In this document: piece after piece, positions 7,926 through 17,792 of the stretch
Position numbering within the stretch: position 1 is the stretch's first letter
Layout: the number at the start of each line of letters is the position of its first letter
Origin: Xanthobacter autotrophicus
GTDB taxonomy: Bacteria; Pseudomonadota; Alphaproteobacteria; Rhizobiales; Xanthobacteraceae
DNA: 64,000 nucleotides
Reading direction: 5' to 3' (one strand)
Assembly: GCF_043194295.1 (NCBI RefSeq)
Contig: NZ_JBAFVK010000017.1
The notes under the pieces: generated by a model
What the model was told of the DNA's origin: nothing
The model's input: the letters and a program-made list of their open reading frames with translations, nothing else
Databases searched by the model: none
Position numbers and translations under genes: made by a program

Positions 7926-9383
7926 TCAATGCACCGTGCAGACCATGCAGGGGTCGAACGAGCGCACGATGTGCTGCACGCTCACCGGCGTGGCCTCGCC
8001 CTGCCGGATGGGGGCGCCCACCAGCGCCGTCTCCAGCGGGCCCGGCTGGCCAACCGCATCGCGGGGGGAGAAGTTCCAGGTGGTGGGGGCGATGATCTGG
8101 TAGCGGGCGATGCGCCCCTTCTCCACCACCATCCAGTGGCCGAGCGCCCCGCGCGCGGCTTCCGTGAGGCCGAAGGCGCGCCCCGCCTGCGGTATCACGC
8201 CTTGCGCGCACCAGGGCGCGCCGGGGTGAAGCTGGCGCACCCAGCTTTCCATGGCGATCAGGGTGCGCGCCGTCTCCACCAGCCGGCCGACCACACGGGC
8301 GCGCACGTTGGCGCCCTCCTTCGCTGCAAGGTCGCGGGCGAGGGGATGGCCGGCCACCACCTGACGGGCGAAGGCACCCGTTTCGAACGGCAGGCCGGCG
8401 AGGCGCGGCGCCTTGCACCAGGTGTAGCCGGTCTCGTCCGCCGCATCCGGGAAGGTGGAGCCCTCGAAGGGGGTGTGGGGCGCCTCGCGCCCTTCCATGC
8501 GGGCGAAGCTGTGATCCTCGGCGATGGCCGCTGGATCGAGGCCTTGGGCCCGCCCGCCGGCAAAGGTGCCGCCGGTGTAGAGCCGGCCCTCTTCCAGAGC
8601 ATAGGCGCCGTAGGACAGGAAGCGGTCGTGGGCGCGGCCGAGGCGGGCCAGATCCAGGTCGGCGGCGATTTCGAGGAACAGGCGGAAGTCGCCGTCCGGG
8701 CCGGCCTGTCGCCACGCCTCCAGTTCCGCTACGTCGGCGATCTCGGCCACCCGCTCCAGCGGGGCGCCATAAAGCCGCTCCTCCAGGTCCGCGCGCACGG
8801 CGCCGAGGGTGGCGATGAGGCGCATCTGGTCCCGCGCGTCGGCGCCCTTGGCGACGCCCCCCGGCTGGATCGCCAGCGTGTGCGGCCAGCGCCCGGCGAG
8901 CAAGCCCATGACGTGCAGCAGCGTCGCCCGCGTGGCCAGCCCCCGGCGCACGCTCTCCCCCTGCGCCGCCTTGAAGCGGCGGGCGGCGGTGGCGAACCAG
9001 GGGCGGTCCTCATAGATGGCGCGGGCGAAGTCGGGCATGAAGAAGACGTGGAAATGGGTGAGGTGGTCCGCCACATTCTCGGTGGCGAGGATGAGGTTGG
9101 TGGCGACCCGGCCATTGTCCGTGGGCGTGACGCCCTCAAGGCCGGCCAGCGCCAGCGCCGCCGCATGGGACTGCGACACCGAGCAGATGCCGCAGATGCG
9201 CGGCGCGATGACGAGGGCGTCGCGCGGGTCGCGCCCCTCCAGAATGCGTTCGAAGCCGCGGAACAAGGGCGAATTGACGAAGGCCTGCCGCACTTCCCCG
9301 TCGGCCACGTCAAGCCGGACTTCGAGGTCGCCTTCCACCCGGTTGAACGGCCCCACCACGAGCCGTTTGGTCTCTGTGCTCAT
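7926..9383 (-). CDS. hupV: Regulatory (H2-sensing) [NiFe]-hydrogenase large subunit
   Basis: A 485-residue large subunit of the HupV/HoxC sensor group, which together with HupU detects H2 and signals to a histidine kinase. The N-terminal nickel motif is RICGICSVSQSHAA (C64, C67) and the C-terminal one is DPCMVCTVH. The protein ends exactly at that histidine, with no peptide for a maturation protease to remove, a hallmark of sensor hydrogenases. NRVEGDLEV near residue 14 carries the conserved glutamate. The ATG at 9383 overlaps the hupU stop by 4 bases. Ile66 and Phe114 correspond by constant offset to the bulky gas-channel residues of Ralstonia HoxC (see findings). Confidence 0.95.
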   Translation of the reverse strand: MSTETKRLVVGPFNRVEGDLEVRLDVADGEVRQAFVNSPLFRGFERILEGRDPRDALVIAPRICGICSVSQSHAAALALAGLEGVTPTDNGRVATNLILATENVADHLTHFHVFFMPDFARAIYEDRPWFATAARRFKAAQGESVRRGLATRATLLHVMGLLAGRWPHTLAIQPGGVAKGADARDQMRLIATLGAVRADLEERLYGAPLERVAEIADVAELEAWRQAGPDGDFRLFLEIAADLDLARLGRAHDRFLSYGAYALEEGRLYTGGTFAGGRAQGLDPAAIAEDHSFARMEGREAPHTPFEGSTFPDAADETGYTWCKAPRLAGLPFETGAFARQVVAGHPLARDLAAKEGANVRARVVGRLVETARTLIAMESWVRQLHPGAPWCAQGVIPQAGRAFGLTEAARGALGHWMVVEKGRIARYQIIAPTTWNFSPRDAVGQPGPLETALVGAPIRQGEATPVSVQHIVRSFDPCMVCTVH

Positions 9384-10399
9384 CGCTTGCGGATGTCCCG
9401 CACGGCCGGAGGGGTCAGCACGTGGTCGGCGGTGGCATTGCGCCTCAGCCGCTCCGGGGTCGCCGCCTTGGCGAGGGACGACAGGGCGATGAACCAGGCC
9501 TTTGGCATGTCCGTGGGCAGGCCCACCGGGATGCCGCCGATCTTCGGGGTATCGAGGAAGGCGTGACCCGGCTCCTCGAACTCGGGGGCGGTGCAGTTGA
9601 TGCAGGCATGGCCCCCCCGCGTGCAGGAGCCCTCGCCGTTCCACAGCCGCGTGTTGCAATCGGCATGGGCCTGGGTGCCGAGGCAGCCCAGATGCTCCAT
9701 CATGCAGCCAAGGTCGCTCATCTTCTCGGCGCTGGCCTTGTATTCGTAATATTCGTTGCGCGGGCAGCCGTGATGCACGAGGTGGTCGGCGTAGAAGCGC
9801 GGACGGCCGTAGCTGTCGAGGTCCTCGGCCCGCAGGAGGTCGGAGGCGAGCAGCATCAGCGTCTCGGTTACCCAGTTGGGATGGGTGGGGCAGCCGGCGA
9901 CATTGACCACGGGCAGGCCGGAGCGGGAGCGGAAGGCCGCACCCAGCGCCCCGCCCGGGCGGCGCCCGTCATATTGCAGGCCGCAGGCGTCGGCCGGATT
10001 GACCCCGGCCGCCGTGACGCCGCCATAGGCGGCGCAGGTACCCACCGCCACCACATGTTCGGCGACGGCCGCGAGCCGCCGCGCCCATTCGATGGTGGCC
10101 GTGTCAGTGCCGGCAAGAGTGTGGAAGCGCCCGGTGCCGTTCGGCCCGCGCAGCAGCGCGCCTTCGATACACAGGGCATCGAGCCGGATCTGTCCCGAGA
10201 GCACGGCCTCGAACAGGGCGATGGCCTCGTCCCCGGTCTCCTCCGACAGGGTCGGGTGCCACAGGAAGCGGATATTGGCGCTCGCCAGCGTCGCCGCGAG
10301 GTCCGGCGCCTCGGCGCACAAAAGCGACATGGTGCAGCCGCCGCAGCCGCCCGATTGCAGCCACAGCACGGTGAAGGGCTCGCGCGCAGCGGTGCTCAT
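9380..10399 (-). CDS. hupU: Regulatory [NiFe]-hydrogenase small subunit
   Basis: A 339-residue FeS small subunit of the HupU/HoxB type. It starts directly with the core fold (VLWLQSGGCGGCTMSLL; C19 and C22) and has no twin-arginine signal or C-terminal membrane anchor, so it is cytoplasmic. Ligands for three FeS clusters are visible: GTCAAYGG, AGCPTHPNW, HHGCPRNEYYEYKASA, LGCMMEHLGCLGTQAHADC, GEGSCTRGGHACINCTAPEF. It overlaps hupT upstream and hupV downstream by ATGA junctions, so the three proteins are probably made together. Lack of the signal peptide separates it from an energy-conserving uptake hydrogenase HupS. Confidence 0.95.
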   Translation of the reverse strand: MSTAAREPFTVLWLQSGGCGGCTMSLLCAEAPDLAATLASANIRFLWHPTLSEETGDEAIALFEAVLSGQIRLDALCIEGALLRGPNGTGRFHTLAGTDTATIEWARRLAAVAEHVVAVGTCAAYGGVTAAGVNPADACGLQYDGRRPGGALGAAFRSRSGLPVVNVAGCPTHPNWVTETLMLLASDLLRAEDLDSYGRPRFYADHLVHHGCPRNEYYEYKASAEKMSDLGCMMEHLGCLGTQAHADCNTRLWNGEGSCTRGGHACINCTAPEFEEPGHAFLDTPKIGGIPVGLPTDMPKAWFIALSSLAKAATPERLRRNATADHVLTPPAVRDIRKR

Positions 10400-11775
10400 G
10401 GCCGCCCTCCTGCCGGCAGGATGAGGGAGATGACGGCGCAGCCGTCCGGATGGTTGGCGGCTTCGAGCCGGCCGTCATGCTCTTCGGCGATGCGGTAGCA
10501 GATGGACAGGCCGAGCCCCGTGCCCTTGCCCACCGCCTTGGTGGTGAAGAAAGGATCGAAGATGCGGCCGAGGATGTCCTCGGGGATGCCCGGCCCGCTG
10601 TCGCGCACCCGCACCGCCACCCGCCCGCCGTCCGGACCGCCGAGCCGCTCGCCGGTGATGTCGAGGCGCGGATCGGGCCGGCCTTCCAGCGCGTCCACGG
10701 CGTTCTGGACGAGGTTCATCAGCACCTGGTGGATGTGGCCGGGGTGGCCCACCGCCTCCAGCCCCTCCGGGATCGCGACGCGGATGGCGAGGTCCGGCAT
10801 CTGGGATTTCGCCACCCAGTCCACCGCCGATCGCACCACGCTGGCGAGGTCGAACACCTCGCGCGCCTCGCGGTTGTCCGAGGAGAAGCGGCGCAGGTCC
10901 GCCACGATGTCGCGCACCCGCTCGGCGCCTTCCAGCATGCCGGCGAGGGTGGCGGGAATGTCGGCCAGCGCCCGGTCGATGCGCAGTTCCCCCCTGGTGC
11001 GGGCGAGGGCGGCGGCATCGGAGCCGGCATGCACCGCGTCGAGATAGGTGATGAGGCGCTCCGCATAGCGCTTCAGCGCGTGGGCATTGCCATAGACGAA
11101 GGAGATGGGATTGTTCAGCTCGTGGGCGACGCCGGCCACGAGGCGGCCGAGGGAGGCCATCTTTTCCGCATGCACCAGCTGCTGTTGGGTGCGTTTGAGA
11201 TGCTCGTGGGCGTTGGCGAGGGCGTGGTAGGCCGCGCGCAGTTCGCCGATGGGCCGGCCCACCAGCACCACGCCCACCGGCCGTCCGCGCGGATCGAAGC
11301 GCAGGGCGCCGTTCACCGAGACCGCCTGCGGCCCTTCCGGCGTGGCAAGGGTGAATTCCCGGTCGGCGATGCGCTGGCGCCGCGCCGCCGTGGCAAGAAC
11401 ATCGCTGGCCGAGGTGGGGGAGGAGGGGTCCAGCAGCGCGGCGAGGGGGCGGCCGGTGAGAGCGTCGGCCAGCTGGCCGAACACGCGTTCGGCGGCAAGG
11501 TTCACCTGTTCCACCCGCCCGGCGAGGTCGCAGGCGATGAGCACGTCGGTCATGGAGCCGAGCAGGCCGGCGATGAAGCCCTGGGCTTCCTCCAGCGCGG
11601 CATTCTTCTCCTCCAGCTCCACCTGCTGGCGGACCAGCTCCGCATAGGTCTCGTCCATCTTGCGGATGACGGAGATCCACGCCTCTTCCGCGTCGACCGC
11701 GCCGAAATCGGGCGCGCCGCTGGCGAGGGCCAGCGGGCTGTCGGTGAGAAAGTCCTTGCCCTCGGGCACGGGCAT
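10396..11775 (-). CDS. hupT: PAS-domain sensor histidine kinase of the H2-sensing system
   Basis: A 459-residue soluble histidine kinase of the HupT/HoxJ group. Residues about 30-65 form a coiled coil (YAELVRQQVELEEKNAALEEAQ), followed by a PAS domain to about 180, a second short helix and the HisKA box AHELNNPISFVYGNA with His218. HATPase boxes are MNLVQNAVDALEG (N), VRDSGPGIPEDILGRIFDPFF (G1/F) and GKGTGLGLSICYRI (G2). There are no membrane segments. In characterised systems the kinase forms a complex with HupUV and phosphorylates the NtrC-like HupR/HoxA; that response regulator is not in this window. The short upstream region (11783-11820) has two GGGAGTTAA direct repeats. Confidence 0.92.
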   Translation of the reverse strand: MPVPEGKDFLTDSPLALASGAPDFGAVDAEEAWISVIRKMDETYAELVRQQVELEEKNAALEEAQGFIAGLLGSMTDVLIACDLAGRVEQVNLAAERVFGQLADALTGRPLAALLDPSSPTSASDVLATAARRQRIADREFTLATPEGPQAVSVNGALRFDPRGRPVGVVLVGRPIGELRAAYHALANAHEHLKRTQQQLVHAEKMASLGRLVAGVAHELNNPISFVYGNAHALKRYAERLITYLDAVHAGSDAAALARTRGELRIDRALADIPATLAGMLEGAERVRDIVADLRRFSSDNREAREVFDLASVVRSAVDWVAKSQMPDLAIRVAIPEGLEAVGHPGHIHQVLMNLVQNAVDALEGRPDPRLDITGERLGGPDGGRVAVRVRDSGPGIPEDILGRIFDPFFTTKAVGKGTGLGLSICYRIAEEHDGRLEAANHPDGCAVISLILPAGGRP

Positions 11776-11843
11776 CGGGGGTCCTGACGCGGGAGTTAAG
11801 TCCGGGAGTTAATCCCGCGCCGGGGAAAAGCGCAACGCCGCCC

Positions 11844-12782
11844 TCAGCGCGGCTCCACGCCGTCGCGCAGCGCCCGCAGGCGGTCGTAGGTGTCCGGGAA
11901 GGCGTCGAGCCGGGTCACGCCCACCATGCGGATATAGGCGGAGGGTCCGAAGCGGATCCATTGCACCAGCTTCACCGGGGTGCCGGTCTTCACGTCGACG
12001 CCGGTGGCCATCACCTCGAAGCCGGTCTGGCCGGAAATGCGCTGCGGCTCGGCGCGCTCCAGCTTCAGATCCTTCACGCCGGGCAGGCTGGAGAGGAGGC
12101 GAAGCGCGAACTGGCGGCGCTCGTCCTCACGCGGGGCGCCTCCCCCCACGGTGACTACGAACAAAGGCTGGTCCACACCCTCCTGCACGTCTTTCGGCCC
12201 GTCGGTGAGGATGAGGGTGGTGCCGGCGAGCGTTCGCACTGGGCGGAAGCCGGCGAGGTTGGTTGCGGCGAAGGGCAGAGCGGCCACCTGATCGGGCACC
12301 GAGCGGATCGCGACCGTGGCCAGGGCGGCGCGCACGGTGGCGTCGGGGTAGGCGGCGGCCTCGCTCTCGGGCACCTGCAGGGTGAGAAGGCCGGTGAGCT
12401 GGTCGGTGCCAACCAGCAGCACCCATTTGCGCAGGGAGACGGGGCCCGCCGTCTGGGTGCCGGTGAACAGCACGGCCTTGGCGTTCTTGAGGGGGAAGGC
12501 CTCGCGTTTGTCCAGGGTAATGCCCTTGCCGGCCAGCGCCGCATCGGTGAAGCCGGCGTCGATCTGATCGTAGGCGTCCGGCGGCATGTCCACGATGAGC
12601 AGGGAGGCGCTGTGGGCGCGATCCTCGAACCCCGCGAAGGCCTGCCCTTCCACCATGCCCGGCGGCGGGACGAGGCCGATGGCCGAGCCGCGGGGGAACA
12701 TGGGGTCGGCGGCAAAGGCCGAAGACAGCGGCGCCGCGACGAGGGTGAACGCGAGGACGGCGGCGGACAAGAGCAGGCGCAT
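11844..12782 (-). CDS. Secreted protein of unknown function
   Basis: A 312-residue protein with a clear signal peptide (MRLLLSAAVLAFTLVAAPLSSAFA, cleavage expected near A-F-A/A-D). The rest is a soluble alternation of beta-like and helical segments, for example FPRGSAIGLVPPPGMV and PLFVVTVGGGAPREDERRQFA. I cannot assign it to a named family with confidence; such proteins are common as conserved hypotheticals in Hyphomicrobiales. The ATG at 12782 is chosen because it begins the signal peptide; the open frame upstream is basic and unconserved. It lies 126 bases downstream of the alkB stop on the same strand and just upstream of hupT without obvious linkage. Confidence 0.7.
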   Translation of the reverse strand: MRLLLSAAVLAFTLVAAPLSSAFAADPMFPRGSAIGLVPPPGMVEGQAFAGFEDRAHSASLLIVDMPPDAYDQIDAGFTDAALAGKGITLDKREAFPLKNAKAVLFTGTQTAGPVSLRKWVLLVGTDQLTGLLTLQVPESEAAAYPDATVRAALATVAIRSVPDQVAALPFAATNLAGFRPVRTLAGTTLILTDGPKDVQEGVDQPLFVVTVGGGAPREDERRQFALRLLSSLPGVKDLKLERAEPQRISGQTGFEVMATGVDVKTGTPVKLVQWIRFGPSAYIRMVGVTRLDAFPDTYDRLRALRDGVEPR

Positions 12783-12908
12783 GGAGGGCTCCGGCGGGGG
12801 ATGAGGGATCCGGCGGCAGGGCCTCCGCTCCCCCCGGTCTCGGATCGAAAGGCCTGTTTCGGGCGACAATCGGGCTTTTCTGTGGGCCTCTGCCACAGAT
12901 ACAGCGCT

Positions 12909-13565
12909 TCAGGTAGCCGGATTGACGCGCCGCAGCGTGAGGTTGAAGCGCCCGCCCTCCGCCAGGAGCGTGGAGGTGCCCGGTAGGATCCGGTCGATGC
13001 CGTGGAAGGCGAGCCGGCTCGGCCCGGACAACAGGAAGATGTCGCCCGAGGCGAGACGGATCGAGCGGGTCGCGCCGCCCCGCGTCTCGCCGCCGATGCG
13101 GAACAGGGCGGTGTCCCCCAGCGAGAGGGCGAGCACCGGAGCGGTAAAGTCGGCTTCGTCGCGGTCCTGGTGCAGGCTCATGCGGGCGTCCGGCCCGTAA
13201 TAATTGATCAGGCAGGCCTCGGGCGGCGCCGGGACGGCCGCATAGGTGGTCCACAGGGCCGCCAGCGCCGGTGGCATGGCGGGCCAGGGCGCGCGCGTGT
13301 TGGGGTGGAATGGCTGGTAGCGATATCCGGCAGCGTCCGAGACCCAGCCGAGCGGCCCGCAATTGCTCATGCGGACGGAAAACGGCTTGCCGGTCCGCGG
13401 CATGGCGGGCGTGAACAGGGGCGCTTCCTCCAGCACGGCACGGATGTCAGCGAGCAGGGCGGCCTGCGCCTCTCGGTCGAGCGCCTCGCGAAACCACAGG
13501 GCGCCGGGGGCGACCTCCAGATGAGCTGGCAGAGGGGCTGGCATGGAATCGTGAGGTCCCGTCAT
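12909..13565 (-). CDS. alkB: Alpha-ketoglutarate-dependent DNA dealkylase AlkB
   Basis: A 218-residue Fe(II)/2-oxoglutarate dioxygenase that removes 1-methyladenine and 3-methylcytosine from DNA by oxidation. All ligands are visible: NYYGPDARMSLHQDRDE (residues 121-137) supplies His132 and Asp134, FHGIDRIL supplies His188, and RFNLTLRRV supplies Arg206 and Arg212 for 2-oxoglutarate and active-site ordering. Length matches E. coli AlkB (216). ATG codons at 13565 and 13544 are both possible starts. The gene is not next to ada; 185 bases separate it from the divergent DUF1236 gene. A palindromic GTAAC-N5-GTTAC site lies in that gap. Confidence 0.93.
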   Translation of the reverse strand: MTGPHDSMPAPLPAHLEVAPGALWFREALDREAQAALLADIRAVLEEAPLFTPAMPRTGKPFSVRMSNCGPLGWVSDAAGYRYQPFHPNTRAPWPAMPPALAALWTTYAAVPAPPEACLINYYGPDARMSLHQDRDEADFTAPVLALSLGDTALFRIGGETRGGATRSIRLASGDIFLLSGPSRLAFHGIDRILPGTSTLLAEGGRFNLTLRRVNPAT

Positions 13566-13656
13566 GTGTCCAGACGCTCCGATGCCGGCGTTTCAAAGAA
13601 AATAGCGGTATTGGATGGAGGCTTTCCCTTGGCGTGACCACGGCTTTAATGCGGAA

Positions 13657-13671
13657 GTAACCATATGTTAC
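13657..13671. promoter_or_regulatory. GTAAC-N5-GTTAC inverted repeat in a divergent intergenic region
   Basis: A 5-5-5 inverted repeat (GTAAC CATAT GTTAC) sits in the only AT-rich stretch between alkB and the DUF1236 gene. It could be a regulator site, but no cognate factor is recognisable and short repeats arise by chance. Confidence 0.3.
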
Positions 13672-13750
13672 ATATCACATTTAAGCTAAGTCGGAACAAA
13701 AAGGCGCGGCATGATGTCTTCGGGTCGCTGGGGTCGACAGGAGAGTCGCC

Positions 13751-14314
13751 ATGAATCCCCGCCTCAAGAGTCGTCAGTGTCGTCGCGTGAGCGTTCGCCA
13801 TTCCTTCGGCATCAGCATCGCGATTTTGATCGCTGGAGTGTCCGCGGCGTCGGCCCAGGCCGTCGTGGTGGGGCCCGGCGGATATATCTCGCCGACGCAG
13901 CGGGAATACATCGAGGCTTATGTGGTGCGTCACCCGGTGCCGCCGGCTCCGATCCCCGGGGGCTTTGTCGCCTCTGTGGGAGCGGTGTTGCCGGCAGGTA
14001 TCCCGCTCCAGCGCTTCGCGGTAGCGCCCGCGCAGCGCTATGCCACCTATGGTCAAGGCTATTACGGCCCCGGCTATTATGGCCAAGTCTATTATGGCCA
14101 GGGCGATCCGGGGGTCGCCTATCCCGACCGGGGTGGCTATGACGTGGCTGACTACAACAGCCCCGTCTATCCCGGTGAACTCTATGGTGGGGCCTATGGC
14201 AGCGGCTATGGAAATGGCGCCGACCTCTCCGGCTACCGTTACGTGGTGCTGCCGGGGGCCGAGGCGGCGGTGGTGGAGCCCCGCACCCGCCGCATCATCC
14301 TGATCATCGAATGA
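13751..14314 (+). CDS. DUF1236 domain secreted protein with Tyr/Gly-rich linker
   Basis: A 187-residue exported protein. A long basic N-terminus leads into a signal sequence (FGISIAILIAGVSAASAQA). A segment resembling the first part of DUF1236 (VGAVLPAGIPLQRF) follows. A Tyr/Gly-rich stretch from about residue 95 to 155 repeats YGQ/YGP units (YGQGYYGPGYYGQVYYGQG). The C-terminus YRYVVLPGAEAAVVEPRTRRIILIIE is the classic DUF1236 ending. The family is almost confined to Hyphomicrobiales and its function is unknown; an envelope or stress role is often supposed. The GGAGAG sequence 6 bases before the ATG at 13751 supports the start. Confidence 0.82.
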   Translation: MNPRLKSRQCRRVSVRHSFGISIAILIAGVSAASAQAVVVGPGGYISPTQREYIEAYVVRHPVPPAPIPGGFVASVGAVLPAGIPLQRFAVAPAQRYATYGQGYYGPGYYGQVYYGQGDPGVAYPDRGGYDVADYNSPVYPGELYGGAYGSGYGNGADLSGYRYVVLPGAEAAVVEPRTRRIILIIE

Positions 14315-14382
14315 GCGCGATGGTCGCATGACCCAGGCCCCCTTTCCCGCGGCGGGGGGAGGGGGGGCCGCAGGTCCGGGCG

Positions 14383-14423
14383 TCCCACGTCCGGCTATCC
14401 CACGTCCGGTTTCCCACGTCCGG
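14383..14423. repeat. Three tandem copies of TCCCACGTCCGG
   Basis: The 12-mer TCCCACGTCCGG occurs at 14383-14394, 14398-14409 and 14412-14423, spaced 3 and 2 bases apart, after a run of C/G-rich sequence that follows the DUF1236 gene. All three copies are identical. It lies about 90 bases before the VOC gene, so it could be a regulatory array or simply a slippage product. Confidence 0.7.
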
Positions 14424-14514
14424 GGGTACCGGGTCGGCAATTTATCCGGATCGCTGGCCGTGGCCGGTCCATTCGGGCATGGTGCCGGCGCTCGCCCATC
14501 AGGCAGGAGAGGCC

Positions 14515-14895
14515 ATGGCACCGCACGCGAAGTTCTATTGGAACGAGCTGATGACCGACGACGTGGAAAAGGCCAAGGCCTTCTACAGCGCCGTGCTCGG
14601 CTGGACCTTCAGCGAAATGCCCATGGAGGGCGGTCGGGTCTATTACGTCGCCATGCTGGGCGAGGAACCGGTGGCCGGCCTCATGGATAAAACCGACATC
14701 GTGCCGCCCTACGTCCCGCCCCACTGGTTCGGCTACATCAGCGTGGACGATGTGGACGCGCGCGTTGCCCTGCTTGAAGCCAAGGGCGGACAGGTGGTCC
14801 GGCCGCCGTTCGACATCGAGGGTGTCGGCCGCATCGCCATCGTTGCCGACGCGACGGGCGCGCCGCTGGGCCTGATGACCGCTTTTGACGAGTGA
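14515..14895 (+). CDS. VOC family (glyoxalase/bleomycin-resistance fold) protein
   Basis: A 126-residue single-module vicinal-oxygen-chelate protein. It has the first beta-alpha half FYWNELMTDDVEKAKAFYSA VLGW and the second half WFGYISVDDVDARVALLEAKGG, with a final VADATGAPLGLM strand. This subfamily (similar to CFP30B/27 kDa antigen-type VOC proteins) often lacks a known substrate. An AGGCAGGAGA ribosome-binding site sits just upstream of the ATG at 14515; the frame is open further upstream without similarity. It is convergent with pncA, whose stop lies 27 bases away. Confidence 0.85.
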   Translation: MAPHAKFYWNELMTDDVEKAKAFYSAVLGWTFSEMPMEGGRVYYVAMLGEEPVAGLMDKTDIVPPYVPPHWFGYISVDDVDARVALLEAKGGQVVRPPFDIEGVGRIAIVADATGAPLGLMTAFDE

Positions 14896-14922
14896 GCCGG
14901 CGGGCGGCTCAGGCCGCCACGT

Positions 14923-15582
14923 TCACGCGATCACATCGGCCAGCCGCACCCGTCGCACCCCGGCGGCGGCCATGTCGGCGTAAGCCTTGGCCAGGGAGCC
15001 GTCCACGTCCAGCGCCCGGCAGGCATCCTCGATCACGTAGGTGGTGAAGCCATGCCGGGCGGCGTCCACGGCCGACCAGGACACGCAGAAATCCGTGGCC
15101 AGCCCGAGGAGATACACCGTATCGACCCCCCGGTCCCGCAGGTATCCGGAGAGGCCGGTGGGCGTGGTGCGGTCCGCCTCGTAGAAGGTGGAATAGCTGT
15201 CGATGGTGCGGTGGTGCCCCTTGCGGATGATCAGCTGGGCGTGGGGAATATCCAGCGCGGCGGACAGGCGGGCGCCCTCGCTGTCCTGCACGCAATGGTC
15301 AGGCCACAGGATCTGCCGCCCATAGGGCAGGTCGATCTCGTCGAACGGCGCCTTGCCCAGGTGGCTCGAGGCGAACGAGATGTGGCCCGGCGGGTGCCAG
15401 TCCTGAGTCAGCACCACATTTGGGAAATGCCGCGCCACGGCATTGGCGAGGGGCACCACCTCGTGCCCGCCCGGTACCGCCAGGCGACCGCCGGGCAGGA
15501 AGTCCACCTGCAGGTCGACCGCCACGAGCGCGGTGCGTGCCCTGGTGGCGGTTGCGGGCGGGACCAGGGAGGGGGCGGGCAT
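14923..15582 (-). CDS. pncA: Nicotinamidase / pyrazinamidase
   Basis: A 219-residue isochorismatase-fold enzyme that hydrolyses nicotinamide to nicotinate in NAD salvage. The catalytic triad is visible as Asp in VAVDLQVDFLPGG, Lys in IIRKGHHRTIDSYS and Cys in GLATDFCVSWSA. Metal-binding residues lie in TQDWHPPGHISFASSH. Length is typical of PncA (about 210-215). The ATG at 15582 follows GGACCCTCCCG on the coding strand; the open frame continues 45 codons upstream into the dnaK promoter region and I do not use it. It is divergent from dnaK. Confidence 0.94.
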   Translation of the reverse strand: MPAPSLVPPATATRARTALVAVDLQVDFLPGGRLAVPGGHEVVPLANAVARHFPNVVLTQDWHPPGHISFASSHLGKAPFDEIDLPYGRQILWPDHCVQDSEGARLSAALDIPHAQLIIRKGHHRTIDSYSTFYEADRTTPTGLSGYLRDRGVDTVYLLGLATDFCVSWSAVDAARHGFTTYVIEDACRALDVDGSLAKAYADMAAAGVRRVRLADVIA

Positions 15583-15654
15583 CGGGAGGGTCCTTTGCGA
15601 TGACGCGCGGGCTCGCGCGGACGTGAAAAAGGACCGGGCCGCGAACCGGCACGC

Positions 15655-15686
15655 CTTGCGGCGCCAAAACACCCCCCCTATATCCG
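15655..15686 (+). promoter_or_regulatory. Putative sigma32 heat-shock promoter of dnaK
   Basis: CTTG at 15655-15658 and CCTATATCCG at 15677-15686 are 18 bases apart, matching the alphaproteobacterial RpoH pattern of CTTG with a CYTATNT -10 element. It implies a transcript start near 15693 and a leader of about 130 bases before the dnaK ATG. No CIRCE inverted repeat was seen. Confidence 0.62.
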
Positions 15687-15822
15687 CCTCGATCGTCGTT
15701 GTCGCGACGAACCCCAATTCGAAAGTTCAGGGGGCCGGCGGATCGGTTGCGGGAGGGGCCTGCGGCCATCCCCCGCGGGTGCCGAAAGGGCCCGGTCGGC
15801 CTGCCGACAAGGAGAAAACCAT

Positions 15823-17718
<1,896 letters not shown>

Positions 17719-17725
17719 TCCAATA

Positions 17726-17770
17726 CGGCGGGCGTTTGCGCCCGCCGTCAGCCCTCTTTTGAAAGAGGGC
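17726..17770 (+). terminator. Double hairpin after dnaK
   Basis: Two perfect stems follow the dnaK stop. The first pairs CGGCGGGCG (17726-17734) with CGCCCGCCG (17739-17747) around TTTG; the second pairs GCCCTCTT with AAGAGGGC at 17751-17770. No long T run follows, so this may attenuate rather than end transcription into dnaJ. Confidence 0.6.
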
Positions 17771-17792
17771 TCGGGCATCAGGTTTTCAACGT

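Noticed and set aside
7921..8715. N-terminal extension of hypF into hupV
   Set aside because: The extension is out of phase with hupV, is Arg/Pro-rich and HypF similarity starts at 7920.
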